Assembly: GCF_007625155.1 (NCBI RefSeq)
Contig: NZ_VMNK01000006.1
Coordinates: 124,001-188,000 of the forward strand
Direction: 5' to 3'
DNA length: 64,000 bases
Source: Denitromonas halophila
GTDB lineage: Bacteria; Pseudomonadota; Gammaproteobacteria; Burkholderiales; Rhodocyclaceae
This document shows positions 8,257 through 15,600 of the stretch, piece by piece (position 1 is the stretch's first letter; every line of letters starts with the position of its first letter). The position numbers and the translations under genes were made by a program. The notes under the pieces were generated by a model that was given only the letters and a program-made list of their open reading frames with translations, was not told the DNA's origin and searched no databases.

Positions 8257-8763
8257 TCAAGCCCCCTCGAAGATATGCCCGGCCAGCGGCACCATGCCGC
8301 CGCGCAGCCAGTCGGCCACGGCAAAGCCGGGACAGGTTTTGGGAGCGCCCAGGTCGCGATGGCCGCACACGCCGGTGTAACCGTTTCCGGCATGCGCGAA
8401 CTGGCGTGGCACGCCGTATTTGCCGCACAGAAACTCCACCTGATCCTTGAGGGCATACCACTGCGGCAGGGTGAATTTGTCGGTGCCGATCAGGCACAGG
8501 CCCAGGCCGCGATGGTTGGCGCGCTGGTGCGTGGCGTGAGCGCCGTCCTCGAGCGGGCCGCGCCCGGTGGCGCGGGCACCGTTGGTGTAGATGGCCCAGT
8601 GGTAGCCGATGGCGGTCAGGTCGGGGTTAAGCAGCGAACGCGCCCTGTCGCCGCGACGGAAGCCGGCCTGGCGGTGCCAGTGGTCGATGTCGAGCGTGCT
8701 GGTCCATCGCCCGTTGGGCGTGGCCGAACAGTGGATAACGATGAGGTCAATGGCGCGAGACAT
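8257..8763 (-). CDS. endolysin, N-acetylmuramoyl-L-alanine amidase
   Basis: A 168-residue amidase_2 family enzyme (T7 lysozyme-like), cleaving the bond between N-acetylmuramic acid and the stem peptide. Expected zinc ligands are His11 (in HCSAT, 11-15), His135 (in GHRD, 134-137) and Cys144 (APKTCPG). There is no signal peptide, so export depends on the holin encoded next. It is the first gene after the terminator at 8845-8871, so a late promoter probably lies at 8764-8845; I saw no clear consensus there. Confidence 0.94.
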   Translation of the reverse strand: MSRAIDLIVIHCSATPNGRWTSTLDIDHWHRQAGFRRGDRARSLLNPDLTAIGYHWAIYTNGARATGRGPLEDGAHATHQRANHRGLGLCLIGTDKFTLPQWYALKDQVEFLCGKYGVPRQFAHAGNGYTGVCGHRDLGAPKTCPGFAVADWLRGGMVPLAGHIFEGA

Positions 8764-8844
8764 GGCGGGTTCCGGTACGATGGACAGCGCCCATCTTCCG
8801 CGCGCGCGCGAGGCTCAGTTAGGCGGAAGCGGTTCCGCCCGGAC

Positions 8845-8871
8845 GTAAAAAACCCCGCTCGGGGCGGGGTT
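8845..8871 (-). terminator. rho-independent terminator after the secreted-protein gene
   Basis: On the minus strand AACCCCGC pairs with GCGGGGTT around a 5-base loop and is followed by TTTTTT. It lies 18 bases after the stop of the 155-residue secreted protein and before the lysis genes, separating the middle and late transcripts. A second small hairpin (GGCGGAA-GCGG-TTCCGCC, 8822-8839) follows without a T-run. Confidence 0.85.
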
Positions 8872-8889
8872 GGTGGGGATTGGTGCCGG

Positions 8890-9357
8890 CTACTTCTTTG
8901 CGGGATAGAACACCATCCCCTTCCTGGCATCCATCCACATGGTGTGTTTCTTGCCGTTCCTGAGTGTGCCAGCGACGGCGAGCTGATTGTTTGCGACGTC
9001 ATCCATTACCGCGCCGATGATTGTCCCTGGCTGAGCCTGGAATCGATCCACCTTGATTGTGTCGCGCAGGTAGTCTTCATCAACGAACGTCATGCCCTTG
9101 ACGAACTGGCATGGCACCTCGCATTCCATCACGGTAACGACGCTTCCGTCGCGAGCGAGCACCTGGTGCTTTCCTTCCCTCGACCCGAGGTACATGAACG
9201 CGATGATCTGCTCTCCGATCTGTCCCGCCTGGCGCTGTTCGTCTGTCAGCGCCATGGTGTAGCCGTACTCCATGCCATCACGCATTACATAGTTGTGATC
9301 TTGTGCGGCCACAGTGAGCGAGAGCGCGGCCAGTAGCGCAAAAACCATTTTTTTCAT
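8890..9357 (-). CDS. secreted protein of unknown function, phage cargo gene
   Basis: A 155-residue protein with a clear signal peptide (MKKMVFALLAALSLTVAAQ, cleavage expected around residue 18). The ATG at 9357 is chosen because GGAGG lies 5 bases upstream; the longer frame to 9447 lacks one. The mature part has two cysteines (MECEVPCQF) that could form a disulfide and no known domain that I recognise. It has its own terminator and sits between Mor and the lysis genes, outside the usual Mu plan, so it may be a cargo (moron) gene acting in the host periplasm. Confidence 0.75.
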   Translation of the reverse strand: MKKMVFALLAALSLTVAAQDHNYVMRDGMEYGYTMALTDEQRQAGQIGEQIIAFMYLGSREGKHQVLARDGSVVTVMECEVPCQFVKGMTFVDEDYLRDTIKVDRFQAQPGTIIGAVMDDVANNQLAVAGTLRNGKKHTMWMDARKGMVFYPAKK

Positions 9358-9394
9358 GACTGCCTCCATTGAATGACGCAAGGATTGTAACGCG

Positions 9395-9808
9395 TTAAAA
9401 CAGCCCGTACTGCACGTCATCGTCACCCGCTTCGCATTGCCTTTCAATCATCCGGATGCCGCGCTCGGTCATGCCGTAGCGGCGGGCCACGGCGGGCTGG
9501 GGGGTGCCGCTGCGGCGTTCGTGCATGATGGCGGCGTTGCGCATGGCGCGGCGCCAGCCGTGGGCGACGGGGATGTCGATGCGGTCGCCGCCGTAGCGCT
9601 CTGCGAGCAGCAGCGCCTCGCCGTGGCCAAGGAGCGTGACCAGGGCGTGGCCACGGGGGATCTGCTCGGGCACATACAGGCGGGTGCCGCCGTGCCGATC
9701 GATGAGCTTGAGCGCGCCGGGCACACCGATCAGCCGGGCGATATCGGCCAGCAGCGCGGGCAGCAGCGCCAGCAGCGCTTCGTTGTCGGCGGGGGTGGCG
9801 GGCTTCAC
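9395..9808 (-). CDS. Mor-type transcriptional activator
   Basis: A 137-residue protein of the Mor/C family, which in Mu switches on the middle promoter with host sigma-70. The C-terminal half (AERYGGDRIDIPVAHGWRRA followed by the ARRYGMTERGIRMI recognition helix) is the family's helix-turn-helix. The GTG start at 9808 is chosen because it begins 1 base after the GemA stop with a GGGCGAG site upstream; the ATG at 9832 would overlap GemA. No separate C gene is visible, so this may serve both the middle and late steps. Confidence 0.88.
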   Translation of the reverse strand: MKPATPADNEALLALLPALLADIARLIGVPGALKLIDRHGGTRLYVPEQIPRGHALVTLLGHGEALLLAERYGGDRIDIPVAHGWRRAMRNAAIMHERRSGTPQPAVARRYGMTERGIRMIERQCEAGDDDVQYGLF

Positions 9809-9809
9809 G

Positions 9810-10445
9810 TTACTCGCCCTTGGCCAGCACACGGGCGCGGATGGCGGCGCGAAGGCGGTTCATCACCGTCTTGTTGCGCTCCCACTTGTCCAGGTGCACG
9901 CCGCTGTAGGTGGGCAGCAGGCGGGGGATGTCCGCCTCGGCAAAGCCGGCCTCGGCCAACTCGGCGCGCACGGCGGCGGCCAGGTCGCGCTTGCCCTGTT
10001 CGTAGGCCAGCGCGGCGATGACCTTGTGCAGCTGGGTGGGCGTGGCCCATTCAAAGCGATCGACGCCGGCGCGGCCCGTGGCCTTGTCGGCCGATACGCG
10101 CTTGAGCACGGCTTTGGCGTAGGCCCAGGGCAGTTTCATGTCGGCGAGCTGGGCCTCGACTTTGGCGATCATGTCGGCGGTGCCTGTACGGCCTGTTTGC
10201 GGTTTTCCGGGGTGCTGGCCTGCGGCTGGCTTCTTGTGGGCACCCAGGCGGCGCAACTCGTCGAGCACGGCGTACAGGCCGGTCATGGGCATTTGAGTGC
10301 ATGATTCGATTTCGCGGCCAAATCGCGACAGGCTGACGCGGCGCAGCAGGGCGCGATAGGTGTCATCGTCCATGTCCAGATCGCGCTGGCATGCCTTGAT
10401 CGCGCGGATGCGGCCATTGCGTTCGAAGGCCTCATTTTTGGTCAT
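9810..10445 (-). CDS. GemA-like protein (Mu gp16, regulatory)
   Basis: A 211-residue GemA family protein (formerly DUF1018). The N-terminal half (RIRAIKACQRDLDMDDDTYRALLRR) and the later MIAKVEAQLADMKLPWAYAK block are typical. In Mu, gemA affects DNA topology and host gene expression during early lytic growth. The start at 10445 overlaps the previous stop by 4 bases; the upstream alternative at 10478 would overlap more. It sits just before mor, the usual position. Confidence 0.87.
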   Translation of the reverse strand: MTKNEAFERNGRIRAIKACQRDLDMDDDTYRALLRRVSLSRFGREIESCTQMPMTGLYAVLDELRRLGAHKKPAAGQHPGKPQTGRTGTADMIAKVEAQLADMKLPWAYAKAVLKRVSADKATGRAGVDRFEWATPTQLHKVIAALAYEQGKRDLAAAVRAELAEAGFAEADIPRLLPTYSGVHLDKWERNKTVMNRLRAAIRARVLAKGE

Positions 10446-10840
10446 GGCAGCACCTCGATCGATTTGCACACCTTGCACAGGTGGTTGATGGCGGCCTTGC
10501 CGTTGGGCCAGTCAGGGGTGTAGCTGTGATGCTTCCGGTCGTAGTCCTCTGCTGCGTACCGCCGCTTGCCGAGCAGCTTGAGCATGTCGCGGCGGAACTT
10601 TGCCGGCCAGAAGTAGCGGCTCACGGGGCGCATGAACCGCTGCTCTGGGTGGGCTTCTTTCGCCGAAAACCAGGTGCACCGCCATTCGCCATTCACGTAG
10701 GTCATGACGCGGTAGGACAACCCCTTGGCGCGCTCGACACACAGCGTCACCCGGTATCCATCGCACATCAGCTCAGCACGCCCATAGGGCATCGACAGTT
10801 TCTCGGCCAGGGAGGCCTTCTGTTCTTTGGTCAGGGTCAT
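10442..10840 (-). CDS. hypothetical early phage protein
   Basis: A 132-residue protein starting at 10840 (MTLTKEQKASLAEKLSMPYG). It contains tryptophan and aromatic-rich central strands (VNGEWRCTWFSAKEAH), a basic middle, and a C-terminal C-x-x-C (LCKVCKSIEVLP) preceded by histidines that could bind zinc. It overlaps both neighbours by 4 bases. No family recognised. Confidence 0.6.
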   Translation of the reverse strand: MTLTKEQKASLAEKLSMPYGRAELMCDGYRVTLCVERAKGLSYRVMTYVNGEWRCTWFSAKEAHPEQRFMRPVSRYFWPAKFRRDMLKLLGKRRYAAEDYDRKHHSYTPDWPNGKAAINHLCKVCKSIEVLP

Positions 10841-11163
10841 GGCCGATCTCCACCCTTGCCGAACAGGTACTCTCTGCCGTTCATGCCGTCGATGAGCGCG
10901 TAGGTCAGCAGCATGGTCAGCATCTGATCTATTTCGGCCGGCGAGACAATGCGGCCGCCCAGCCAGGCTTCGGCGGTGACGCCCAGGGCGAGCCATGCGA
11001 CCAGCGTCACGACGCGGATGATGAGCGTGCCCCAGGCCGCCAAGCGCCGGTCAAGCTCGTCGCTGAATATGCGTGACTCTCGGCCAAACAAGCGCCATTC
11101 TTCTGTGCGCGAAACAGCCAGTGCGATGAACAGCGCTAGGGTGATGTAGTTGATTGAGTTCAT
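10837..11163 (-). CDS. small membrane protein of the early operon
   Basis: A 108-residue protein with a hydrophobic N-terminus (INYITLALFIALAVS), a stronger central span (LIIRVVTLVAWLALGVTAEAWL) and a weaker third segment. It is a multi-pass inner membrane protein of unknown role, translationally coupled to the next gene by ATGA. Early-phage membrane proteins often serve in superinfection exclusion, but nothing here proves it. Confidence 0.62.
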   Translation of the reverse strand: MNSINYITLALFIALAVSRTEEWRLFGRESRIFSDELDRRLAAWGTLIIRVVTLVAWLALGVTAEAWLGGRIVSPAEIDQMLTMLLTYALIDGMNGREYLFGKGGDRP

Positions 11164-11175
11164 TCGCCCCCCCTT

Positions 11176-11418
11176 TCAGAAAAGCCGGCCGGTGGCCGCC
11201 CGCTCTTCGGGCGTGGCCGGCTGGCTGAGCGGGTCGATCTCGATGGCCGCCTTGGCTTCAGCGCAGCACTCGTCGGCCGCCTCTTCGCGTCGGTGCGTCT
11301 TTTGGCAGACGGCGCACTCGTACCAGTACGAGACGCGGTCGCAGCAGTCGGCCGCGATGTAGTAGTTGTCGTGCATCTCTTCGCAGATGCCGCACTGGTA
11401 GCGTTCTTTCGATTTCAT
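11176..11418 (-). CDS. cysteine-rich zinc-ribbon-like small protein
   Basis: An 80-residue protein starting at 11418 (MKSKERYQCGICEEMHDNYY). It has C-x-x-C pairs (CGIC and CAVC), a CC near residue 25, another CC near residue 51, and nearby histidines, a pattern that suggests one or two zinc sites. The start is preferred over 11454 because MKSKERY begins after a purine-rich upstream stretch. No family recognised. Confidence 0.6.
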   Translation of the reverse strand: MKSKERYQCGICEEMHDNYYIAADCCDRVSYWYECAVCQKTHRREEAADECCAEAKAAIEIDPLSQPATPEERAATGRLF

Positions 11419-11477
11419 GGCGTTCCTCGCTTGTGGTGATGACAGGAGCGGCACCGCGCCACCCCCTGGCCGGATGA

Positions 11478-11493
11478 CCCCGCCGTAGCGGGG
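11478..11493 (-). terminator. possible weak terminator hairpin
   Basis: CCCCGC-CGTA-GCGGGG forms a 6-bp GC hairpin in the gap between the HU-like gene and the zinc-ribbon gene. There is no T-run, so it is more likely a pause or partial attenuator than a strong terminator. Confidence 0.3.
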
Positions 11494-11511
11494 CCATCGA
11501 GCCAGGAGGCG

Positions 11512-11811
11512 TTACGCGTTGAGGAAGTCCTTCAGTTGCTTGGCGGGCACGAACTTGACCGCCGTGCTGGCGGCGATCTGCACCGGCTCGCCGGTTTGCG
11601 GGTTGCGGCCGGTGCGGGCCGGGCGCTCGACGGCTTTGAACTTGCCGATGCGCGGCAATATGGCTTCGCCGGCACTGATCCCGTCTTCGATCACGTCGGC
11701 AATGGCCGTCAGCACCTGTTCAGCTTCCTTCTTGGTGGTGCTGCCAGCGGTTTGTTCGCGGCGGTGGTCGAGGGCGATTTGCAACTGGGTGATGAGTTCA
11801 GCCTTGTTCAT
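11512..11811 (-). CDS. HU-family DNA-binding protein
   Basis: A 99-residue HU/IHF family protein (MNKAELITQLQ... GISAGEAILPRIGKFKAVERPARTGRNPQTGE). The arm motif around RPARTGRNPQTGEPV is the conserved DNA-wrapping hairpin. Start at 11811 is the standard HU N-terminus; the ORF could extend 4 residues. Mu transposition uses host HU and IHF to bend the ends and enhancer, so a phage-coded HU may make the transpososome less dependent on the host. Its start lies inside the 49-residue gene upstream. Confidence 0.92.
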   Translation of the reverse strand: MNKAELITQLQIALDHRREQTAGSTTKKEAEQVLTAIADVIEDGISAGEAILPRIGKFKAVERPARTGRNPQTGEPVQIAASTAVKFVPAKQLKDFLNA

Positions 11812-11947
11812 GGTTTTCTCCATGGGTGGTGGTAAAGCGGATGGTGTCGCGGGTGACAGGCGGGTAAAACGAGCGGCCGATCACGCCGAGAAAGAAAGCT
11901 CCGGCGGCGATGGCCAGTAGCGCGAGGGGGTGGATTGCGATGGTCAT
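11798..11947 (-). CDS. 49-residue single-span membrane protein
   Basis: A short ORF starting MTIAIHPLALLAIAAGAFFL. Residues 6-25 are hydrophobic and would span the membrane once. Its ATG overlaps the RdgC stop (ATGA) and its end overlaps the first 14 bases of the HU-like gene, so it is probably translated by coupling. Too small for family assignment. Confidence 0.5.
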   Translation of the reverse strand: MTIAIHPLALLAIAAGAFFLGVIGRSFYPPVTRDTIRFTTTHGENHEQG

Positions 11948-12855
11948 TGGCTCAGCTCCCCGCCAAGGGCTTCGATGAGCGCAGGGACGAGTTGGCGGAG
12001 CTCGCCTGCCATCAGGGAAAAGTGGGCGTCGGCCAGTTCGGCGGCGTCTTTGCTGTCGGTGGCGGCTTCCTGCACGACGTCGAGGAACTGCAGGCGTTTG
12101 ATCTCGCCGCGCTCGGTGAGCACGAAGGAGACGCGGTCGTTCCAGGTGAGCGCCAGGCGGGCGGGCAGCTTGCCCTGCGCCAGGTGGCTCTTGATCTCGT
12201 CGCCGTCGAGGCTGTGGTGCTGGTAGCGCACGGACGCTCGATCTTCGGTGGTGGCCTTGAGCTCGCAGTCCATGTCGATGGTGAAGCCGGCGGGCTCGTC
12301 GCCGGCAAGCCAGTCGGACATGGCACTGATCGGGCTGAGCTCGGTGCGCAGCAGCTTGACCGGGAAGCTGTCGAGGCTCTGACGCAGGGCTTCGAGCACG
12401 TCCTCGGCGCGGGTCGGGCTGGGCGCGTCGATGGCGAGCCAGCCGTCTTTCGGGTCAATCCAGGCGAACACCTTGTGGCGCTTCTGGAAGGCGCGCGGCA
12501 TGAGCTCGCGGGTGACTTCGTCGCGCAGCTCTTTCATCAGCCGGCGGCCGGGCTTGAAGCCTTGCTCGTGTTCGATCATGGCGGCGCGCGCTTCGGCTTC
12601 GTCGCGCACCACCGTGGCGGGCAGTAGCCGCCGCTCAACACACAGGGCGATCAGCCACTGGCCGCCGACGTTGTGCACCAGGGCGTCGGTGCCGCCGACG
12701 GGCGGCGTCCAGCCGCGGGCCTCGGGGTCTTGCGATCCGCAAGGCATGAAGCGGCGGCGGGCGAGCTGCGCGTCGAGCTGGTCGACACACAAGGCGATGG
12801 ACCACGGCTCGGGCAGGCGGTAGAGCTGGAGGTTTCTGAACCAGGTGAAATTCAT
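11944..12855 (-). CDS. RdgC-like recombination-associated protein
   Basis: A 303-residue protein with the RdgC signature at the N-terminus (TWFRNLQLYRLPEPW, then FMPCGSQDPEARGWTPP) and the typical QWLIALCVERRLLPATVV segment. RdgC forms a ring around double-stranded DNA and restrains RecA-dependent recombination. Length matches host RdgC (about 300). A phage-borne copy in the early operon could protect replicating transposition intermediates from host recombination. The start at 12855 is the family N-terminus. Encoded between a possible Gam-like gene and an HU-like gene. Confidence 0.88.
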   Translation of the reverse strand: MNFTWFRNLQLYRLPEPWSIALCVDQLDAQLARRRFMPCGSQDPEARGWTPPVGGTDALVHNVGGQWLIALCVERRLLPATVVRDEAEARAAMIEHEQGFKPGRRLMKELRDEVTRELMPRAFQKRHKVFAWIDPKDGWLAIDAPSPTRAEDVLEALRQSLDSFPVKLLRTELSPISAMSDWLAGDEPAGFTIDMDCELKATTEDRASVRYQHHSLDGDEIKSHLAQGKLPARLALTWNDRVSFVLTERGEIKRLQFLDVVQEAATDSKDAAELADAHFSLMAGELRQLVPALIEALGGELSQ

Positions 12856-13460
12856 GCTGCAACCCCCGCTTTGGCGGCCTTGGCCTTGCCCTTCTTGGCC
12901 TTTGGCGTGTCGTCTTCGCCCTGGCGGCGCATGGCGTCGGCGATGAGGGCCTTGGCGGTTTTCTCGACGTCGCTGTCGCCCACGGTGATGTAGCTGCGGT
13001 CCGCGCCGCTGATGCGGTTGATGCCGAGCTGGCGCATCACGGCGGCGTCGAGCTGGGGGATGGCGTCGAGTACGAGGCTTTCTTGCGAGCGGATCAGCAG
13101 GGCGACCAGGTCGTCGGGCAGCAGCGCGTGGATGCGCTCGATGAGGATCTCGTCGCTGGGCCAGTCGAGGGTGTCTTCGCCCTTGCGGTAGCCGGCCTTG
13201 ACGCCGTCGATCGCCACGGAGCGCGGCTGCACGAAAAGGTGCGGGGCGGCGTCGATCATCTTTTGCAGGCGGGCCGTGGTGGCGGCTTCGGCGGCGGCGG
13301 CGGTGTCGAGCTCGACGCGACGGCGATCCATGACGGGGGCGATGGCGGCGCGGATTTCGTCCTGCATCTGCGCGGCGATGCCGGTGGTGACGACATGCGC
13401 GGCGGCCAGTGCGGCGGCGGCTTCGCGGATGGCGTCGAGGGTGATGCCGGGGGTGCTCAT
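12852..13460 (-). CDS. early phage protein, possibly Gam-like
   Basis: A 202-residue protein: a helical N-terminal half, a central block with PHLFVQPRSVAIDGVKAGYR, a helical C-terminal part and a lysine/alanine-rich tail (KAKKGKAKAAK) that should bind nucleic acid. Layout and position resemble Mu Gam, a Ku-like protein that coats DNA ends against exonucleases, whose core also has an R-P-x-S-V-x-I-x-G segment. The similarity is weak by eye, so Gam is a hypothesis. Overlaps RdgC by 4 bases. Confidence 0.6.
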   Translation of the reverse strand: MSTPGITLDAIREAAAALAAAHVVTTGIAAQMQDEIRAAIAPVMDRRRVELDTAAAAEAATTARLQKMIDAAPHLFVQPRSVAIDGVKAGYRKGEDTLDWPSDEILIERIHALLPDDLVALLIRSQESLVLDAIPQLDAAVMRQLGINRISGADRSYITVGDSDVEKTAKALIADAMRRQGEDDTPKAKKGKAKAAKAGVAA

Positions 13461-14035
13461 TGGGATTTCTCCTGTGTGGGTTTTGGTTTGCGGAAACTGG
13501 CCATGAAGGCTTTGATGTCCTCGGGCATTTCGGACTTGGGTTGCGACACGCGGGGCGCGGCGCTTGGCGGCTGCGGCGGGGGCAGGCCTTTGGCGGTGTG
13601 CCCGGCGCGGGCAGCTTCGGCGCGGCCTTCGGCCTTGGCACTGGCGCGGTCGGTCATGCCGGCGACGATGCTCTTGAGGTAGCCGTGGCTGGTGAGCGGC
13701 AGGCGCAGGCGATCGCGGTTGGCGAGCATGTCTTCCATGGCGTTGATCCAGTAGTCGACCGGGGCGGCGGCGCTGATGCCCTTGTGCTCGATGCGGCCGG
13801 CGCGCACGGCCTCGCCAAGTTCGTTGAGCAGGCTGGCGATGCGGTCGAAGCGCATGGTTTGCTTGGCCGGGGCGAACAGGGCGAGGTAACGGACGGCGGC
13901 GCCGACGAGCTTTTCGCCGGGGTGAAGGTAGGCGAGCGCGAGGATGGCGTCGCGCGCGCCCTGGTGGCCGAGTAGCGCGTCGAGGCTCATCTGGGCGTTA
14001 CACGCCGGGCATGAGACGAGGGGCAGGCCGCTCAT
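13457..14035 (-). CDS. hypothetical early protein with N-terminal C-x-x-C
   Basis: A 192-residue protein starting MSGLPLVSCPACNAQMSLDA. The CPAC pair suggests half of a zinc knuckle. Then come helices (ILALAYLHPGEKLVGAAVRYLALF) and a Pro/Ala/Lys-rich C-terminal third. The start at 14035 overlaps the previous stop by 4 bases; the open frame upstream is an overlap of other genes. I have seen proteins of this layout in B3-like phages but cannot assign a function. Confidence 0.6.
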   Translation of the reverse strand: MSGLPLVSCPACNAQMSLDALLGHQGARDAILALAYLHPGEKLVGAAVRYLALFAPAKQTMRFDRIASLLNELGEAVRAGRIEHKGISAAAPVDYWINAMEDMLANRDRLRLPLTSHGYLKSIVAGMTDRASAKAEGRAEAARAGHTAKGLPPPQPPSAAPRVSQPKSEMPEDIKAFMASFRKPKPTQEKSQ

Positions 14036-14256
14036 TGGGCGATGACCTCGGCGGCGAGGCGCAGGCCGGTGAGCGGGTGCGGGGCGAACACGGACAGGCC
14101 GGCCTGAGCGCAGTCGATCATGACGGCGGCGTCTTCGATCAGGGCGGCGTCGGCATCGTGTCCGTCGGCACGCAGGGTGGCGGCGCGCGCGTGCAGGGTG
14201 GCGGCCATGGCCTGAAACTTGGCGCGTTCGGCGTTGGGCTGGGCGTTGAGGCTCAT
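14032..14256 (-). CDS. small helical early phage protein
   Basis: A 74-residue, alanine-rich, wholly helical protein (MSLNAQPNAERAKFQAMAAT...). It has 4-base overlaps at both ends within the early operon, which supports translation. No family recognised. Confidence 0.5.
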   Translation of the reverse strand: MSLNAQPNAERAKFQAMAATLHARAATLRADGHDADAALIEDAAVMIDCAQAGLSVFAPHPLTGLRLAAEVIAQ

Positions 14257-15068
14257 TGTGCGACTCCTTCAAGGGCAACCAGGAAGCGGGTGATTTTTCG
14301 GGTGGTGACGGCGGGCACGGTGATGCGGTGGCCGCCGGACTCGATGACCAGGGTGGCGTCGTCCCACAGGCACAGGCGGACGTCATCGCCCAGGGCAATG
14401 TCGCCGGTGGCGGGCGCTGTGGCTTGTGTTTTGGCCTGTGGTGCGATGTCGGCGCGTACGGGGGCAGGCTTGGCGGTGGCGTCCCATACCAGCCATCCAG
14501 CCCGCCCCCCGCTGGCCGGCTTGCGCTTGGCGCGGCAGACCACCCCGGCGTCAACCAGGCGATCTAACGCGTGGGTGAGCATGGGCGTGGCGGCGGATGA
14601 CGCGATGCCGAGCGCGGCGGCAATCTCGGTGAGCTTGATCGGGTTGTCTCCGCCGCGGCCGGCGACGTGTTTGCGGATGGCGTCCATCCGCGTCTGAAAT
14701 GTGGTGGTGTTCATGGAAGCTCCTTTGGAGGCGGGTTTCGGGGTGATCGGCGACGGCACCATGGCGTGGGGCTGCGGGGCCTGCGGGAAGCGGCGCGGGG
14801 TCCGCGGGGCGAACAGGCCGGAATGGCTGTCGCTGACCCAGCTGCCAGAGGGCACGACGGTGTCGGTGGGCCAGATCAGCAGCGCGGTGGTGCCGCTGCG
14901 GGTGACCGAGCAGCTGTAGAGCCGGCGCTGGGCGGTGAGCTGGGCGATCGCGCTATCGAACTGCGCGGCCGGCACGTCGCCCAGGCCTGAGCGCACCTCG
15001 GCGGCGTTGCGCGGCTGTCGGCTGCTGGCGCCGGCGATGGCGGCGAGGATGCGCTCGGCGGTGGTCAT
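14253..15068 (-). CDS. double winged-helix early protein with an internal start site
   Basis: One open frame of 271 residues from the ATG at 15068. Residues 1-70 look like a first winged helix (MTTAERILAAIAGASSRQPR... ending TALLIWPTD), then a Pro/Ser/Lys linker, then a second winged helix (MNTTTFQTRMDAIRKHVAGR... ending AGWLVWDAT) and a C-terminal strand-rich part. Inside the frame, AAAGGAG sits 6 bases before an ATG at 14714, so a 153-residue second product is likely. Either a fusion of two genes or dual initiation. Probably a DNA-binding regulator. Confidence 0.65.
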   Translation of the reverse strand: MTTAERILAAIAGASSRQPRNAAEVRSGLGDVPAAQFDSAIAQLTAQRRLYSCSVTRSGTTALLIWPTDTVVPSGSWVSDSHSGLFAPRTPRRFPQAPQPHAMVPSPITPKPASKGASMNTTTFQTRMDAIRKHVAGRGGDNPIKLTEIAAALGIASSAATPMLTHALDRLVDAGVVCRAKRKPASGGRAGWLVWDATAKPAPVRADIAPQAKTQATAPATGDIALGDDVRLCLWDDATLVIESGGHRITVPAVTTRKITRFLVALEGVAQ

Positions 15069-15271
15069 GGCCGGGCGGCCTCGGGCAGTTCGCCGGCGGC
15101 GGCCATGCGCAGGCACTCGGTGTGGGCGGTGGCGCGCAGTTGCTCGGCGGCAATCTGGGCGTCGCGGCGCTCGTGCATGGTGTTGCTGACGATGACGCCG
15201 GCGGCGAAGGCGAGCACGATGGGCAGCAGGATGCGCTCGGTGATCTGGGTGGCGAGGCGTTCGCGGTTCAT
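15065..15271 (-). CDS. small single-span membrane protein
   Basis: A 68-residue protein starting MNRERLATQITERILLPIVL, with a hydrophobic helix over residues 13-28 and a polar, charged C-terminus containing one cysteine. It overlaps the next gene by 4 bases (ATGA) and directly abuts the previous stop. Function unknown. Confidence 0.55.
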   Translation of the reverse strand: MNRERLATQITERILLPIVLAFAAGVIVSNTMHERRDAQIAAEQLRATAHTECLRMAAAGELPEAARP

Positions 15272-15600
15272 TATTCGACCTCCGGTTTGTGGGGGCAGCG
15301 CTGGCAGGTTTTCCAGATGCGCATGGACAGGGGGTTGTGGGTTGGCGCGGCGCCGCGCGACAGCCGGCGGCATTCGCTGCGCGGTTGCTCGCGCTCAGTG
15401 GCCGGGCATTCGGCGACGACGAAGTAGCGGTCGATGACGCGCTGCTGAAACTTGCCGCTGCCCGGCACATGGCCATTGGCAATGCGCGAGACCAGGGTGT
15501 GGTTGTTGTAGCCAAGGCGCGCGGCGACACGCACCGCGCCGTCCTTTTCTACGGCGGCGTCGAACAGGGCGCGCCAGTCGGGGGTGGCGTTAGTTGCCAT
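15271..15600 (-). CDS. HTH protein with C-terminal cysteine cluster
   Basis: A 109-residue protein starting at 15600. Residues 10-50 (LFDAAVEKDGAVRVAARLGYNNHTLVSRIANG) read as a helix-turn-helix similar to those of small phage regulators. The C-terminal part has C-x-x-C (TCQRCPHKPEVE) and another cysteine (SECRRL). It overlaps the preceding gene by 11 bases. Probably a DNA-binding protein; target unknown. Confidence 0.6.
   Translation of the reverse strand: MATNATPDWRALFDAAVEKDGAVRVAARLGYNNHTLVSRIANGHVPGSGKFQQRVIDRYFVVAECPATEREQPRSECRRLSRGAAPTHNPLSMRIWKTCQRCPHKPEVE

Noticed and set aside
7330-9336. 668-codon plus-strand ORF across phage lysis genes
   Set aside because: Overlaps amidase, holin and terminator on the opposite strand; unlikely to be a gene.
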